In this document: positions 16,983-25,413 of the stretch, one piece after another
Layout of the letters: each line of letters starts with the position of its first letter
Numbering within the stretch: position 1 is the first letter of the stretch
NCBI GenBank assembly: GCA_900545665.1
Contig: UQZU01000001.1
Span: 62,001-126,000, forward strand
Reading direction: 5' to 3'
Origin: an uncultured Collinsella sp.
GTDB lineage: Bacteria; Actinomycetota; Coriobacteriia; Coriobacteriales; Coriobacteriaceae
Length of the DNA stretch: 64,000 nt
Position numbers and translations under genes: made by a program
Notes under the pieces: generated by a model
Told to the model about the DNA's origin: nothing
Seen by the model: the letters and a program-made list of their open reading frames with translations, nothing else
Database searches by the model: none

Positions 16983-17453
16983 CTATTTGTGATACGGCTC
17001 GCCACGGCTGATCTTGCAGGCACGGTAAATCTGCTCTAGCAGCACCACACGCGCCAGGTTATGCGGCAAGGTAATGTGTCCAAAGCTGAGCATCTCGTCG
17101 GCGCGGGCGCGCACCTCATCACTCACGCCGTCCGAACCGCCGATTACAAAGGCAATGTCGCTGCTGCCTCGCAGCATAAGATCGTCGAGCCGCGCCGAGA
17201 GCTCCTCACTCGAACGCTCCTTGCCCTCGATAGCCAGCAGGATCACATGCGCCCGAGACGGCAATGCAGCAAGAATTGCCGCCCCCTCCTTGTCGCGCGC
17301 GGCATCCACGCCGCCCGCCTTAGCCGGGTCGATATCGGCCACCTCGCGGATATCAACCTTGGCATAGGCACCTAGGCGCTTGGTGTACTCAGCGCACGCG
17401 TCCTTCCAAAAGCGCTCCTTGAGCTTACCGACGCAAACGACGGTGTATTTCAC
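16983..17453 (-). CDS. rlmH: 23S rRNA (pseudouridine-1915-N3)-methyltransferase RlmH
   Basis: A 156-residue SPOUT methyltransferase with the RlmH pattern: MKYTVVCVGKLKERFW at the start, AIEGKERSSEELS, the SAM-knot FVIGGSDGVSDEV, and the end HNLARVVLLEQIYRACKISRGEPYHK. It methylates Psi1915 in helix 69 of the large ribosomal subunit. The gene starts 6 bp after the SPFH-protein stop, so the two are probably co-transcribed. Confidence 0.97.
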   Translation of the reverse strand: MKYTVVCVGKLKERFWKDACAEYTKRLGAYAKVDIREVADIDPAKAGGVDAARDKEGAAILAALPSRAHVILLAIEGKERSSEELSARLDDLMLRGSSDIAFVIGGSDGVSDEVRARADEMLSFGHITLPHNLARVVLLEQIYRACKISRGEPYHK

Positions 17454-17459
17454 GCGCGT

Positions 17460-18398
17460 CTACTCCTTCGAATCGTTTTGAACTTTGCTGGCGGTCAGCA
17501 TCTGCTCGAACATCGAGGCCGACTGCGAAAAGTCGCTCGGCAGCACGACCGTCGAGGTTTTACCCGTGCGAGCGAACTCCGTCATCATCTCGGACCACTG
17601 CGTAAACATGAACAGTTGGTTGGCCTCGTCATTGCCGACACCCGTCTCTTGGATGATCTCGAGCGAATCTTTGATACCCAGCGCGATGGCCTTGCGCTGG
17701 TTGGCGATGCCCTCGCCCGCCTTTTCCATTGCCTCGGCCTCGGCGGTCGCCTCGGTGACGCGCTTGATGCGGTCGGCCTCAGCGAGCTCCTGTGCCGCAG
17801 CGCGCTTGCGCTGGGCAGCGTTGATGTCGTTCATGGAGTTCTCGACCTCGGTCGGCAGCGCGATTTTGGTGATGAGTGTCGACACGAGGGTGAAGCCGTA
17901 GGCAGCCATCTGCTCGGACACGGTGGCATTAACGTCCTTGGCGATGTCATCCTTCTTGGCAAAGACCTCATCGAGTGTGTAGACGGGAATCGAAGAGCGC
18001 AGAGCGTCGGTGATGAAGTCACGCATCTGGTCGACGGGCTCCTGCAGCATATAGTAGCTCTTGTAGATGCCCGAATCTGCCGGGCCGGCGCCCATGTCAT
18101 AGCTCACGTGGTACTGAGCAGAGACCTCAAGGCCGATGGTCACGTTGTCCTGGGTCTTAACGTCGATGCCAAAACCGTTTTTCATGGTGCGCAGACTCAC
18201 CGTGGCGGCCTTGCGGTCGATCACGGGCACCTTCATGTGGAAGCCCGCGTTGACGATGCGGTTAAACTTGCCCAGACGCTCAATGATCACGGCATGCTGT
18301 TGTTCAACGACATAGCAGGCGTTAGGAAGCAGCAGCAACAGGATGATGATGGGAATCAAAAGGCTGGTAAGGGCGGCGATGATACCGGACAACAGCAT
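17460..18398 (-). CDS. SPFH/Band-7 family membrane protein (stomatin-like)
   Basis: A 312-residue protein with an N-terminal membrane segment rich in Leu/Ile (about residues 5-26) followed by an SPFH domain (EQQHAVIIERLGKFNRIVNAGFHMKVPVID) and an Ala/Glu-rich coiled coil (QRKRAAAQELAEADRIKRVTEATAEAEAMEKA). It probably forms membrane-associated oligomers that scaffold proteases or lipid domains. The start at 18398 has AGAGGAG upstream. No NfeD partner is next to it. Confidence 0.9.
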   Translation of the reverse strand: MLLSGIIAALTSLLIPIIILLLLLPNACYVVEQQHAVIIERLGKFNRIVNAGFHMKVPVIDRKAATVSLRTMKNGFGIDVKTQDNVTIGLEVSAQYHVSYDMGAGPADSGIYKSYYMLQEPVDQMRDFITDALRSSIPVYTLDEVFAKKDDIAKDVNATVSEQMAAYGFTLVSTLITKIALPTEVENSMNDINAAQRKRAAAQELAEADRIKRVTEATAEAEAMEKAGEGIANQRKAIALGIKDSLEIIQETGVGNDEANQLFMFTQWSEMMTEFARTGKTSTVVLPSDFSQSASMFEQMLTASKVQNDSKE

Positions 18399-18469
18399 GG
18401 TCTCTCCTCTGATAGGCACACGTTGGCACTAGGATACCCGCACGAAGCAGCAACATGACATCAACAAGA

Positions 18470-18704
18470 GGCCCATAACAAAAAAGCTCCCATTGCTGGG
18501 AGCTCTTTCATTTAATGGTGCGGGCGAAAGGACGTCCGCGTATCCGCTTCGCGGATCCGCACCGGCTTCGGCCGCCTGCCGGCGTCCTCGCCAGCTCGCT
18601 AAAAACGCTCCGCGTTTTCTTTACGCTCGCTCCTTCACAGGTTCAAGTCCCTGTGATGGGCCCATAACAAAAAAGCTCCCATTGCTGGGAGCTCTTTAAT
18701 TTAA
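18470..18704 (-). repeat. tRNA-linked tandem module downstream of tRNA-Leu (locus C)
   Basis: Minus-strand order: terminator (stem AGCTCCC/GGGAGCT, 18674-18693), inverted T-arm in a perfect 6-bp stem (18636-18655, CACAGG...CCTGTG), hairpins at 18602-18618 (AAAACGC-GGA-GCGTTTT) and 18542-18556 (ATCCGC-GAA-GCGGAT), then a second copy of the tRNA-Leu 3' end and terminator. Copies 18470-18533 and 18659-18722 are 64 bp with one mismatch, 189 bp apart. The core is about 90% identical to that after tRNA-Arg although the tRNA-derived ends differ. Confidence 0.9.
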
Positions 18705-18791
18705 TGGTGCGGGCGAAAGGACTTGAACCTTCATGGGGTTGCCCCCATACGGACCTGAACCGTACGCGTCTGCCAATTCCGCCACGCCCGC
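18705..18791 (-). tRNA. tRNA-Leu (CAG)
   Basis: An 87-base class II tRNA with acceptor GCGGGCG/CGCCCGC, encoded ACCA, anticodon loop TTCAGGT (anticodon CAG), variable arm ATGGGGGCAACCCCAT and T-arm GAAGG-TTCAAGT-CCTTT. Confidence 0.96.
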
Positions 18792-18802
18792 GTGCAGGAA
18801 TT

Positions 18803-18831
18803 AGAATAACGGAGCGCCACCACGAACGCAA
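18803..18831 (-). promoter_or_regulatory. tRNA-Leu promoter
   Basis: On the minus strand TTGCGT (18826-18831), a 17-bp spacer and TATTCT (18803-18808) end 12 bp upstream of the tRNA. Confidence 0.65.
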
Positions 18832-18834
18832 GAA

Positions 18835-19752
18835 CTATTTTTGAAAAAGTTTGCAGGCATTCTCCCAAGCGGCTTGCGCGATTGCCTCAGCATCCTCGCC
18901 GGTACGATCGACACGGTCGTTGACCAGCGTGTTTGCCGTAATGGAGATCATTGCGGGCTCGCATTCAAGACCGCGGATGGGCTCCGGAGCCATATACGGG
19001 CAATCCGTCTCGAACAAAATTCGATCGAGTGGGGTTGCCGCAAATGCCTCGCGCACATCGTCGTTGCGCTTAAAGGTGGCCGCACCGCCATAGGCGATAT
19101 AGCAGCCCAAATCCACAAAGCGCTCCATCGTGGCGCGGTCCTCGCCAAAACAGTGCAGCACACAACCAGCCTGGGGCACACCCACCTCGCGCAGTACGTT
19201 GTACGCATCAACGTGCGAGGTGCGCTCCCCATCCGAGTCCTCGTGACGCAGGTGCAGCTCCACCGGCACATTGCGGCGCACGGCAAGCTCGAGCTGGCGC
19301 GCCATGCAATCAATCTGCACGTTATGGGGTGCCGGCGCGATATCGTCGTCATAGTCCATGTGATAGTCCAGGCCGATTTCGCCAATACCGGCGCATAAGG
19401 GGTCATCAAGTGCGGCAACGACCTGTGCATGAACGTCGTCGGTATAGTCCGGCGCGCCATACGGATGCACGCCGGCAAGATACTTGATCTGCGGGATATC
19501 CTGCATCGGAAGAATCTCGCGCACCAGCCAGTCGCTATAGTCCGCCACGCTGCGCTTGTCGGCAATGGGGTCGAACATCGTCACCAACAGGTCGACGCCC
19601 GCGGCCTTGGCACGCAGGAGCGTCTCGGGCACATCCTTGCCCCAAAACGAAAGCAGATGTGCATGCGTGTCGGCAAGCGGCGCCAAGGGCACGGGACAAG
19701 CAACCGTCTTCTTTTTCTTGGTAAACGTCACGCGTTCGGCATTAGGCATCAT
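18835..19752 (-). CDS. TatD-family metal-dependent hydrolase (DNase-like)
   Basis: A 305-residue TIM-barrel hydrolase. Metal ligands fit the TatD pattern: DTHAHL near residue 28, GEIGLDYH near 128, ELHLRHED near 165, HCFGED near 200 and ETDCPYMAPEP near 250. TatD proteins are Mg-dependent nucleases acting in DNA repair or RNA processing. The start overlaps the end of rsmA by 11 bp, so the two form one operon. The N-terminus has a basic stretch (KKKK) not typical for the family. Confidence 0.9.
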   Translation of the reverse strand: MMPNAERVTFTKKKKTVACPVPLAPLADTHAHLLSFWGKDVPETLLRAKAAGVDLLVTMFDPIADKRSVADYSDWLVREILPMQDIPQIKYLAGVHPYGAPDYTDDVHAQVVAALDDPLCAGIGEIGLDYHMDYDDDIAPAPHNVQIDCMARQLELAVRRNVPVELHLRHEDSDGERTSHVDAYNVLREVGVPQAGCVLHCFGEDRATMERFVDLGCYIAYGGAATFKRNDDVREAFAATPLDRILFETDCPYMAPEPIRGLECEPAMISITANTLVNDRVDRTGEDAEAIAQAAWENACKLFQK

Positions 19753-20602
19753 GGATTAGCTCCCGGGCCAGACGGACAAAGTCGGCAACATCGAGCGTCT
19801 CGGCGCGCGTGGTGGGTGCGATACCGCAAACCTCAAAAGCGGCATCGAGCACGTCCTTGGCAAAACCGTTGGCGCTCATGGAATTGCGGATGGTCTTGCG
19901 ACGCTGAGCAAATGCAGCATCAATCACGCGGGCCACAAATTCGCGATCGAGTCCTTCGGGTACCACGCCGTCAACACGGTCGATACGCACGACGGCCGAG
20001 TCCACGTGCGGCGCCGGCATAAAGCAACGCGGCGGCACCTCAAAGCGACCCGTCACCTGCGCATACAGGCCGAGCTTTGCCGTATAGCCGCCATAGGTCT
20101 TGTTGCCCGGCACTGCGGCAATGCGATCGGCAACCTCCTTTTGCACCATGACGACGGCGCGCTTGAGCGCGGGCATCGTCTGGAAGAACTGCAGGATGAT
20201 TGTCGCCGCCACGTTATAGGGCAAGTTCGCGACAAATACCGTGGGCTCGCCGCCGGCGGCCTGCTCAATCTGCTCCGGGCCCACCTTAAGCGCGTCGCCC
20301 ATGATAAAGCGGAAGTTGGCGTAGTCGGCGGCGTGAGCATCGAGCACCGGCTCGAGCTCGGGATCTGCCTCAATCGACGTAACGCACGCCGCCTCCTGCA
20401 GCAGGGCCAACGTCAGCGTGCCGCAACCCGGGCCGACCTCGAGCACGCGCTCATCGCCCGCAAGCTCAGCGAGCTCACAGATACGTTCGATCACATGGTT
20501 GTCGATCAGGAAGTTCTGGCCCAGGCGATGCTTGGTCGCAAGGCCAAACTCCTCTAGCAGCTCCCTAGTTGCCGTGGGGTTTGCCAAAGGCGAAGTTGTC
20601 AT
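19742..20602 (-). CDS. rsmA: 16S rRNA dimethyladenosine transferase RsmA/KsgA
   Basis: A 286-residue SAM-dependent enzyme that dimethylates two adjacent adenines in the 3' terminal hairpin of 16S rRNA. Motifs are GQNFLID, VLEVGPGCGTLTLAL (SAM binding), MGDALKV and the catalytic NLPYNVA. A strong AAGGAGG precedes ATG 20602. Start and length agree with the family. It is upstream of the TatD gene and downstream of the metG terminator. Confidence 0.96.
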   Translation of the reverse strand: MTTSPLANPTATRELLEEFGLATKHRLGQNFLIDNHVIERICELAELAGDERVLEVGPGCGTLTLALLQEAACVTSIEADPELEPVLDAHAADYANFRFIMGDALKVGPEQIEQAAGGEPTVFVANLPYNVAATIILQFFQTMPALKRAVVMVQKEVADRIAAVPGNKTYGGYTAKLGLYAQVTGRFEVPPRCFMPAPHVDSAVVRIDRVDGVVPEGLDREFVARVIDAAFAQRRKTIRNSMSANGFAKDVLDAAFEVCGIAPTTRAETLDVADFVRLARELIHDA

Positions 20603-20633
20603 GGTTGCCTCCTTAACATGGTGGCTGCATCGT

Positions 20634-20670
20634 AAAGCAAAAGGGCATGGACCGTTGCGGCCATGCCCTT
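20634..20670 (-). terminator. Terminator of metG
   Basis: On the minus strand AAGGGCATGG and CCATGCCCTT pair around a short loop and are followed by TTGCTTT, 40 bp after the metG stop. Confidence 0.75.
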
Positions 20671-20709
20671 ACAGCTAAACAGCAAATTGCCGATATGGCG
20701 CGCAGCGGC

Positions 20710-22311
20710 TTAGCCCAGACGCGGGAACAGCGGCTCGCCCTTCTCGACGGGCTGACCACCGGCAAGCAGGCCCCAAGCGCAAATGCCCTTGAGGTCGTCG
20801 CTCGCGGCCTCGTCCTCGCAGGACAGGCGGCGCAGGGCCTCGGCAGAAGTCTGGGGCATGAGCGGCATCAGCAGGTGAGCGGCAATGCGGATGGCCTCGA
20901 GCAGGTTGTAGATCACAAACGCCAGCTCGTCAGCCTTGGCCTCGTCCTTGGCAAGCGCCCAGGGCTCGGAGTCCTCGATGTAGTGGTTGGCGGCATGGAT
21001 GAGCTCCATGACCTCGTCCTTAGCTCCACCATAATCGAGCACGTCCATCTTGGCCATGTAGCGCTCGACCAGACCATCGGCGATCTTTGCCAGCGGGTTG
21101 TCGAACGCATCGAACGATGCGGGCTTGGCGGGCGCGCAACCATCAAAGTACTTGCCGCTCATGTTGAGCGAACGCGAGATAAGGTTGCCCCAGCTGTTGG
21201 CCAGGTCGGCGTTGTAGACCTGCTCCATGCGATCGAAGCTGATGGCACCGTCGGTGCCGGGGACGACGTCGGTCATAAAGTAGTAGCGATAGCCCTCGAC
21301 GCCCAACATGTCGATAACGTCCTGCGGAGCGATGGCGTTGCCGCGGCTCTTGGACATCTTCTCGGCCTTGCCGGTCTCGGCATTGCGCACGGTCAGGAAG
21401 CCGTGGGCAAAGACGTGCTCGGGCAGGGCCTCGCCGATGGCCATGAGCATGGCGGGCCAAATGACGCAGTGGAAGCGGATGATGTCCTTGCCCACGATGT
21501 GGAACTGCGCGGGCCAGCGATAGGCCAGCTCGGCACGCGCCTCGTCGGTGTCGACACCGTAGCCGACGGCCGTCATATAGTTGAGCAGCGCATCGAACCA
21601 CACGTAGGTCACGTGACCCTCGTCAAACGGGACCTGAATGCCCCAGTCAAAGCTCGTACGGCTCACGGAAAGGTCATTAAGGCCGCCCTCGACAAAGCTA
21701 CGTACCTCGTTCATGCGGAACGCAGGCTCGACAAAGTCGGGGTGCTCGTCGTAAAGCTTGAGCAGCTTGTCCTGGAAAGCGGAAAGCTTAAAGAAGTAGG
21801 ACTCCTCCTGCACGCGCTCAAGCGGACGGTGGCAGTCGGGGCACAGGTGCTGGCCGACGCTGCCGTACTCCTCGTCGCCCTTCTGGACCTGCGTATCGGT
21901 GAAGTAGGTCTCGTCAGGCACGCAATACCAACCGTCGTAGCTGCCCTTATACAGGTAGCCGGACTCCTTCATGCGCTCCCACAGGTACTGCACGGCATGA
22001 TGCTGGCGCGGCTCGGTGGTGCGGATGAAGTCGTCGTTGGAGATCTCGAGCTTGCTCCAAAGCTCCTTGAAGTGCGGAGCCTGGCTGTCGGTCCACTCCT
22101 GCGGCGTCATGTTGTGCTTGGCTGCGGCCTCGGCGACCTTCTCGCCGTGCTCGTCCATGCCGGTCAGGAACTTGACGTTATAGCCGGCGGAGCGACGATA
22201 ACGGGCCTGAACGTCGGCGATGATGGTGGAATAAGCCGTGCCCAGGTGCGGATCGGCGTTGACGTAGTAGATGGGCGTCGTGATAAAGAACGAAGGCTTA
22301 CTTTGATCCAT
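20710..22311 (-). CDS. metG: Methionyl-tRNA synthetase
   Basis: A 533-residue class I synthetase. The HIGH-type motif is PHLGTAYS, the KMSKS motif AEKMSKSRGNAI, and WFDALLNYMTAVGY is the characteristic core. A zinc-knuckle pair is suggested by CVPDET and CPDCHR (about residues 128-160). The chain ends soon after the anticodon-binding helical domain, so the C-terminal EMAP/tRNA-binding extension found in some MetRS is absent. GGAGG precedes the start. It lies 70 bp downstream of rsmI. Confidence 0.96.
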   Translation of the reverse strand: MDQSKPSFFITTPIYYVNADPHLGTAYSTIIADVQARYRRSAGYNVKFLTGMDEHGEKVAEAAAKHNMTPQEWTDSQAPHFKELWSKLEISNDDFIRTTEPRQHHAVQYLWERMKESGYLYKGSYDGWYCVPDETYFTDTQVQKGDEEYGSVGQHLCPDCHRPLERVQEESYFFKLSAFQDKLLKLYDEHPDFVEPAFRMNEVRSFVEGGLNDLSVSRTSFDWGIQVPFDEGHVTYVWFDALLNYMTAVGYGVDTDEARAELAYRWPAQFHIVGKDIIRFHCVIWPAMLMAIGEALPEHVFAHGFLTVRNAETGKAEKMSKSRGNAIAPQDVIDMLGVEGYRYYFMTDVVPGTDGAISFDRMEQVYNADLANSWGNLISRSLNMSGKYFDGCAPAKPASFDAFDNPLAKIADGLVERYMAKMDVLDYGGAKDEVMELIHAANHYIEDSEPWALAKDEAKADELAFVIYNLLEAIRIAAHLLMPLMPQTSAEALRRLSCEDEAASDDLKGICAWGLLAGGQPVEKGEPLFPRLG

Positions 22312-22380
22312 GGGGTTTGTCCTCCAGAAAAACGTTGCATACAGGGGATGATTCTAGCGCAAGGGCTGGATATCCTCCAT

Positions 22381-23259
22381 CTATTGCATATCGAGCACCA
22401 TGGCATAGACATCGCGCTTACGGCGCGAGTACTTCTGCGACAGGCGCTTGGCCACCGCAGAGGCGGGCTCTCCCTCCTCGAGCGCGGCGCGGATATCCTC
22501 GCGCAGAGCCTCGTCGGAATCCGCTGCCGCGGCGCCAACCGGCACGATACCGGCCTCCTCATCTTCGCTCGGCGGCGCGATGACCAGCGCAATCTCGCCC
22601 TTTACCTCGCCGCGAGCACGCAGCTCCTCGGCGAGCTGGGCGGCGGGCCCGCGCAAGACCTCCTCGTGCAGCTTGGTGAGTTCGCGGCAGACGGCAACCT
22701 CACGTTGGGGAAAGACCTCCGCCACGGCCTCGAGCGTCGCCACGATGCGATGTGGAGACTCGTAGAAGATGAGTGCGCCGGGCACCACGGCAAGACGCTG
22801 CAGTCGGCGCACGCGGTCGCCGTGCTTGCGACCCAAAAAGCCTTCGAAGAAGAAATGCTCGCAGGGAATGCCGGACGAAACGAGCGCCGTGACGCAAGCA
22901 GAAGGCCCGGGAATAACTTCGACGGGCACATCGGCCTCACGTGCCGCCTCGACCAGCGCCTGGCCGGGATCGGACACGCTCGGCATGCCGGCGTCCGAGG
23001 CAAAGGCGAGGGTCTCCCCCGCCAGCAGGCGGTCGACCAGGCCGGCGGCGCGGCTGGCGATCACATTCTCGTCGCAACGGACAAGCGGCTTGGAAATGCC
23101 CAGGTGCATCAGCAGCTTTGACGTCACACGCGTGTCTTCGCAGCAGATGACATCGGCAGCGGCAAAGGCTTCGCCAACGCGCGGGGACAGGTCGCCCAGG
23201 TTGCCGATGGGCGTGCCGACCACATAGAGTTTGCCCGTATGGGCGCTGTTTTGCGTCAT
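22381..23259 (-). CDS. rsmI: 16S rRNA (cytidine-1402-2'-O)-methyltransferase RsmI
   Basis: A 292-residue tetrapyrrole-methylase-fold enzyme. Conserved blocks are LYVVGTPIGNLGDLSPR, CCEDTRVT, SDAGMPSVSDPG, VIPGPSA, FEGFLGRK and FYESPHRI. It methylates the ribose of C1402 in the ribosomal P site. It starts 6 bp after the end of the GH5-like gene with a weak ribosome site, so translation may be coupled. Confidence 0.96.
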   Translation of the reverse strand: MTQNSAHTGKLYVVGTPIGNLGDLSPRVGEAFAAADVICCEDTRVTSKLLMHLGISKPLVRCDENVIASRAAGLVDRLLAGETLAFASDAGMPSVSDPGQALVEAAREADVPVEVIPGPSACVTALVSSGIPCEHFFFEGFLGRKHGDRVRRLQRLAVVPGALIFYESPHRIVATLEAVAEVFPQREVAVCRELTKLHEEVLRGPAAQLAEELRARGEVKGEIALVIAPPSEDEEAGIVPVGAAAADSDEALREDIRAALEEGEPASAVAKRLSQKYSRRKRDVYAMVLDMQ

Positions 23260-23265
23260 ATCAAC

Positions 23266-24327
23266 CTATTCAATCATGCCGCGCTCGAGCGTGCCGAGCG
23301 CCGCGCGGGCGTCCCATGCTGCAATGCGCTTCTCGGTCTTCCACGTTTGGAAGAACCAACCGGCAGCCGGCGCAAACGAAGCCAGCTGATTGGCGATAAA
23401 CACGCGTTCGTAGGCATTGCGGCCCTCGGGCGTAACCGACGAGTTGGCAAAGATCGCCGCGCCCGACCATTCGCCCACCAGCACGGGGAACCCAGTTGAA
23501 ATCGCTTCTTTAAGCTCGCGCTTGTTACGCGAAATCGCCGTCGTCAGCCCGCGGGGGCTCGTGATGTCGAGCGCATGCTCGTCGCGGTAATGGTACAGGT
23601 GAAGGTCCATGTAGACGTTCTTGTACTTGGCGCCGCGCATAAAATGCTTCCACTCGCTGGGATGCCCCGACGACGAGAAAACGACGATCTTATCCTCGGG
23701 CATATACGAACGGACGAGCTCGTAAGCATCGCGATAGAAATTGCGCAGGTAGTGAGCAGGAATGCCATCCGTCATGGTGAAGAGGCTCTTGCGGACACTC
23801 ATCTGCGGCGTATCCAGCAGCTCAATACCCAGCAGGCTCTCGGCCTCGCCGTAGCGATCGGCCAAGCGCTCGAGCACGTCGAGTGCGATATGACGACCGT
23901 TGGTGGACGAATGCCACTCGGCAACAGCCTCTGGCGTGGCGGGCGAATCGTTGGAATCGCCCTGGCCACCGGGCACAGTCGCCAGGTCAAGCAGCACGCG
24001 AATGTTGTACTTGGCAGCCCACTCAATCGCGCGGTCGATGTAATCGACAACCGAGATGTAGGAGGCATCGGACTCCTGTGAGCCAAAGGCATACCAAGGC
24101 ACCGGCAGGCGCACGGCGTTGAGGCCGATCTGCGCCATGCGACGGAAATCGTCCTCGCTCACAAACGTCTCGTAATGACGGCGCATGCGCTCGTTATAGG
24201 CGGCGGTGCCCATGGCCTCCTGCAGCTCGGCCGCGTTGGATGCACCGGTCGCCGCGTATAGCGACGGGGTCACCCAAGGCTCGGGAATAAACCAGCCAGA
24301 GAGATTAACGCCGAGTATCCTCTCCAT
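23266..24327 (-). CDS. Glycoside hydrolase family 5-like protein, probably altered active site
   Basis: A 353-residue cytoplasmic-looking protein (no signal peptide) resembling GH5 exo-glucanases: LGVNLSGWFIPEPW at the start, NAVRLPVPWY, HLYHYRDEHAL and the nucleophile block VLVGEWSGA. At the acid/base position the family has LLNEP, whereas this protein reads GIELLDTPQ, so the usual Asn-Glu is replaced by Asp-Thr. It may therefore be a weak or non-hydrolytic member. Start 24327 follows AAGGGGG; a longer frame upstream runs through repeats and is not coding. The downstream gene is rsmI. Confidence 0.75.
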   Translation of the reverse strand: MERILGVNLSGWFIPEPWVTPSLYAATGASNAAELQEAMGTAAYNERMRRHYETFVSEDDFRRMAQIGLNAVRLPVPWYAFGSQESDASYISVVDYIDRAIEWAAKYNIRVLLDLATVPGGQGDSNDSPATPEAVAEWHSSTNGRHIALDVLERLADRYGEAESLLGIELLDTPQMSVRKSLFTMTDGIPAHYLRNFYRDAYELVRSYMPEDKIVVFSSSGHPSEWKHFMRGAKYKNVYMDLHLYHYRDEHALDITSPRGLTTAISRNKRELKEAISTGFPVLVGEWSGAAIFANSSVTPEGRNAYERVFIANQLASFAPAAGWFFQTWKTEKRIAAWDARAALGTLERGMIE

Positions 24328-24516
24328 CACTGCCCCCTTCGGATCGTGCAGGCCGAGCCTGCATCGTATTGCATAGGAAAAGTATCGTTTTGAGTATACC
24401 CGCGCGTGCGGACAGACGACCGAACGGTCTGTAAAGTGGCGCAAAAGCGGGAGGAATATCTGGGCGGGCCCGAGATGGCGCGCCGAGATGTACATATGCG
24501 CCGGAAGTAGGCGGCC

Positions 24517-24686
24517 GGAAAGCGCATCCCGTTCTGAGCGCGGGATCTGGGACGCAGTTTCCACCAAAGACCGCAAAAGGAAAGCACATCCCATTCTGAC
24601 GCCGGATTCCGGGTCGCGCTTTCCCAAGCGGCCTCAAAGCGGAAAACGCATCCCACTCTGAAGCCAAATTCCGGGACGCAATTTCC
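24517..24686. repeat. Array of three 46-bp palindromic repeats
   Basis: Units at 24517-24562, 24579-24624 and 24641-24686 are each exactly 46 bp, with a 62-bp period and 16-bp linkers. Each starts GGAAA, ends TTTCC, and carries CATCCC and GGG-x-CGC inside, so each folds into an imperfect hairpin. Units are about 75% alike. The array fills the gap between the GH5-like gene and the tRNA-Phe module. The rest of 24328-24516 shows no gene. Confidence 0.8.
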
Positions 24687-24698
24687 GCAGAGTCCTCG

Positions 24699-24929
24699 AT
24701 AAAAGAAAAGGACCCCTTTGCAGAGGTCCTAGTCAATTCAAGGTGGCGGGGAAGGGAATCGCGTCCGCGCGCTGCGCGGACGGACCGCTGCGGCGCTTAC
24801 GCGCCTTGCGAGCTGCGCTGGCAAACGCTTACGCGTTTACTCAGCCCCGCGCCCTCACGGGGTTCGATTCCATGTGGGGGCTGCATAAAAGAAAAGGACC
24901 CCTTTGCAGAGGTCCTAGTCAATTCAAGG
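24699..24929 (-). repeat. tRNA-linked tandem module downstream of tRNA-Phe (locus D)
   Basis: Minus-strand order: terminator (24895-24916), inverted T-arm (24856-24876) inside a longer CAGCCCC/GGGGCTG stem, hairpins at 24823-24838 (AAACGC/GCGTTT) and 24763-24781 (GTCCGCGC/GCGCGGAC), then a second copy of the tRNA-Phe 3' end and terminator. Copies 24699-24761 and 24885-24947 are identical over 63 bp and 186 bp apart. The hairpin sequences differ from those at the other three loci but the order is kept. Confidence 0.9.
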
Positions 24930-25002
<73 letters not shown>

Positions 25003-25034
25003 ATTTGAGGTGTGCCTTGTTTCAAGGCTTGATT

Positions 25035-25062
25035 AGTATAACCAAGGACGCGTTCCGGTCAA
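25035..25062 (-). promoter_or_regulatory. tRNA-Phe promoter
   Basis: On the minus strand TTGACC (25057-25062), a 16-bp spacer and TATACT (25035-25040) lie 32 bp upstream of the tRNA. Confidence 0.7.
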
Positions 25063-25125
25063 CCGAGAATTTTAAAAAAGTTTTTGAGCACAGCCTCGGT
25101 TCTATAAATCGGCACGTCAGAGGCA

Positions 25126-25413
25126 TCAGCCGGCAGCAAGAAGTTTTTCACTCAGAGCCGCACGGGCAAACTCACTTGGCGTCATCCCCTCGGCAGCCGC
25201 CCGTCGACGAATGGCCTCCTTCATTCCCAGAGGAATCTTGACCGACAGCGTTGCCGTCCCCTCACCTGAGAGCGGGGGCCGTCCATGCACGATCCCACCA
25301 ACGGTGTGTTCGCCATCCGGAAACTCTCCGCGCTCGTACGACTCGCACCACGCGTCAATCATTTCATCCGTTACAACCTGACCATTAGCGGCCGTATACG
25401 TCTTGCCCATCAT
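25126..25413 (-). CDS. Putative antitoxin of a type II toxin-antitoxin pair
   Basis: A 95-residue protein whose C-terminal half (TATLSVKIPLGMKEAIRRRAAAEGMTPSEFARAALSEKL) looks like a ribbon-helix-helix DNA-binding domain of CopG/Arc type. The N-terminal half would bind the toxin. Its start overlaps the stop of the upstream gene by four bases (ATGA), the usual translational coupling in such modules, here with the toxin gene first. Autoregulation is likely but no operator was identified. Confidence 0.7.
   Translation of the reverse strand: MMGKTYTAANGQVVTDEMIDAWCESYERGEFPDGEHTVGGIVHGRPPLSGEGTATLSVKIPLGMKEAIRRRAAAEGMTPSEFARAALSEKLLAAG

Noticed and set aside
20647..23121. Long open frame of over 800 codons on the plus strand
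   Set aside because: It lies antisense to metG and rsmI, whose motifs are unmistakable; GC-rich codon bias keeps the opposite frame open.
24305..24736. Minus-strand frame upstream of the GH5-like gene with repeated peptides
   Set aside because: The repeats reflect the palindromic array; no ribosome site and no conserved domain.
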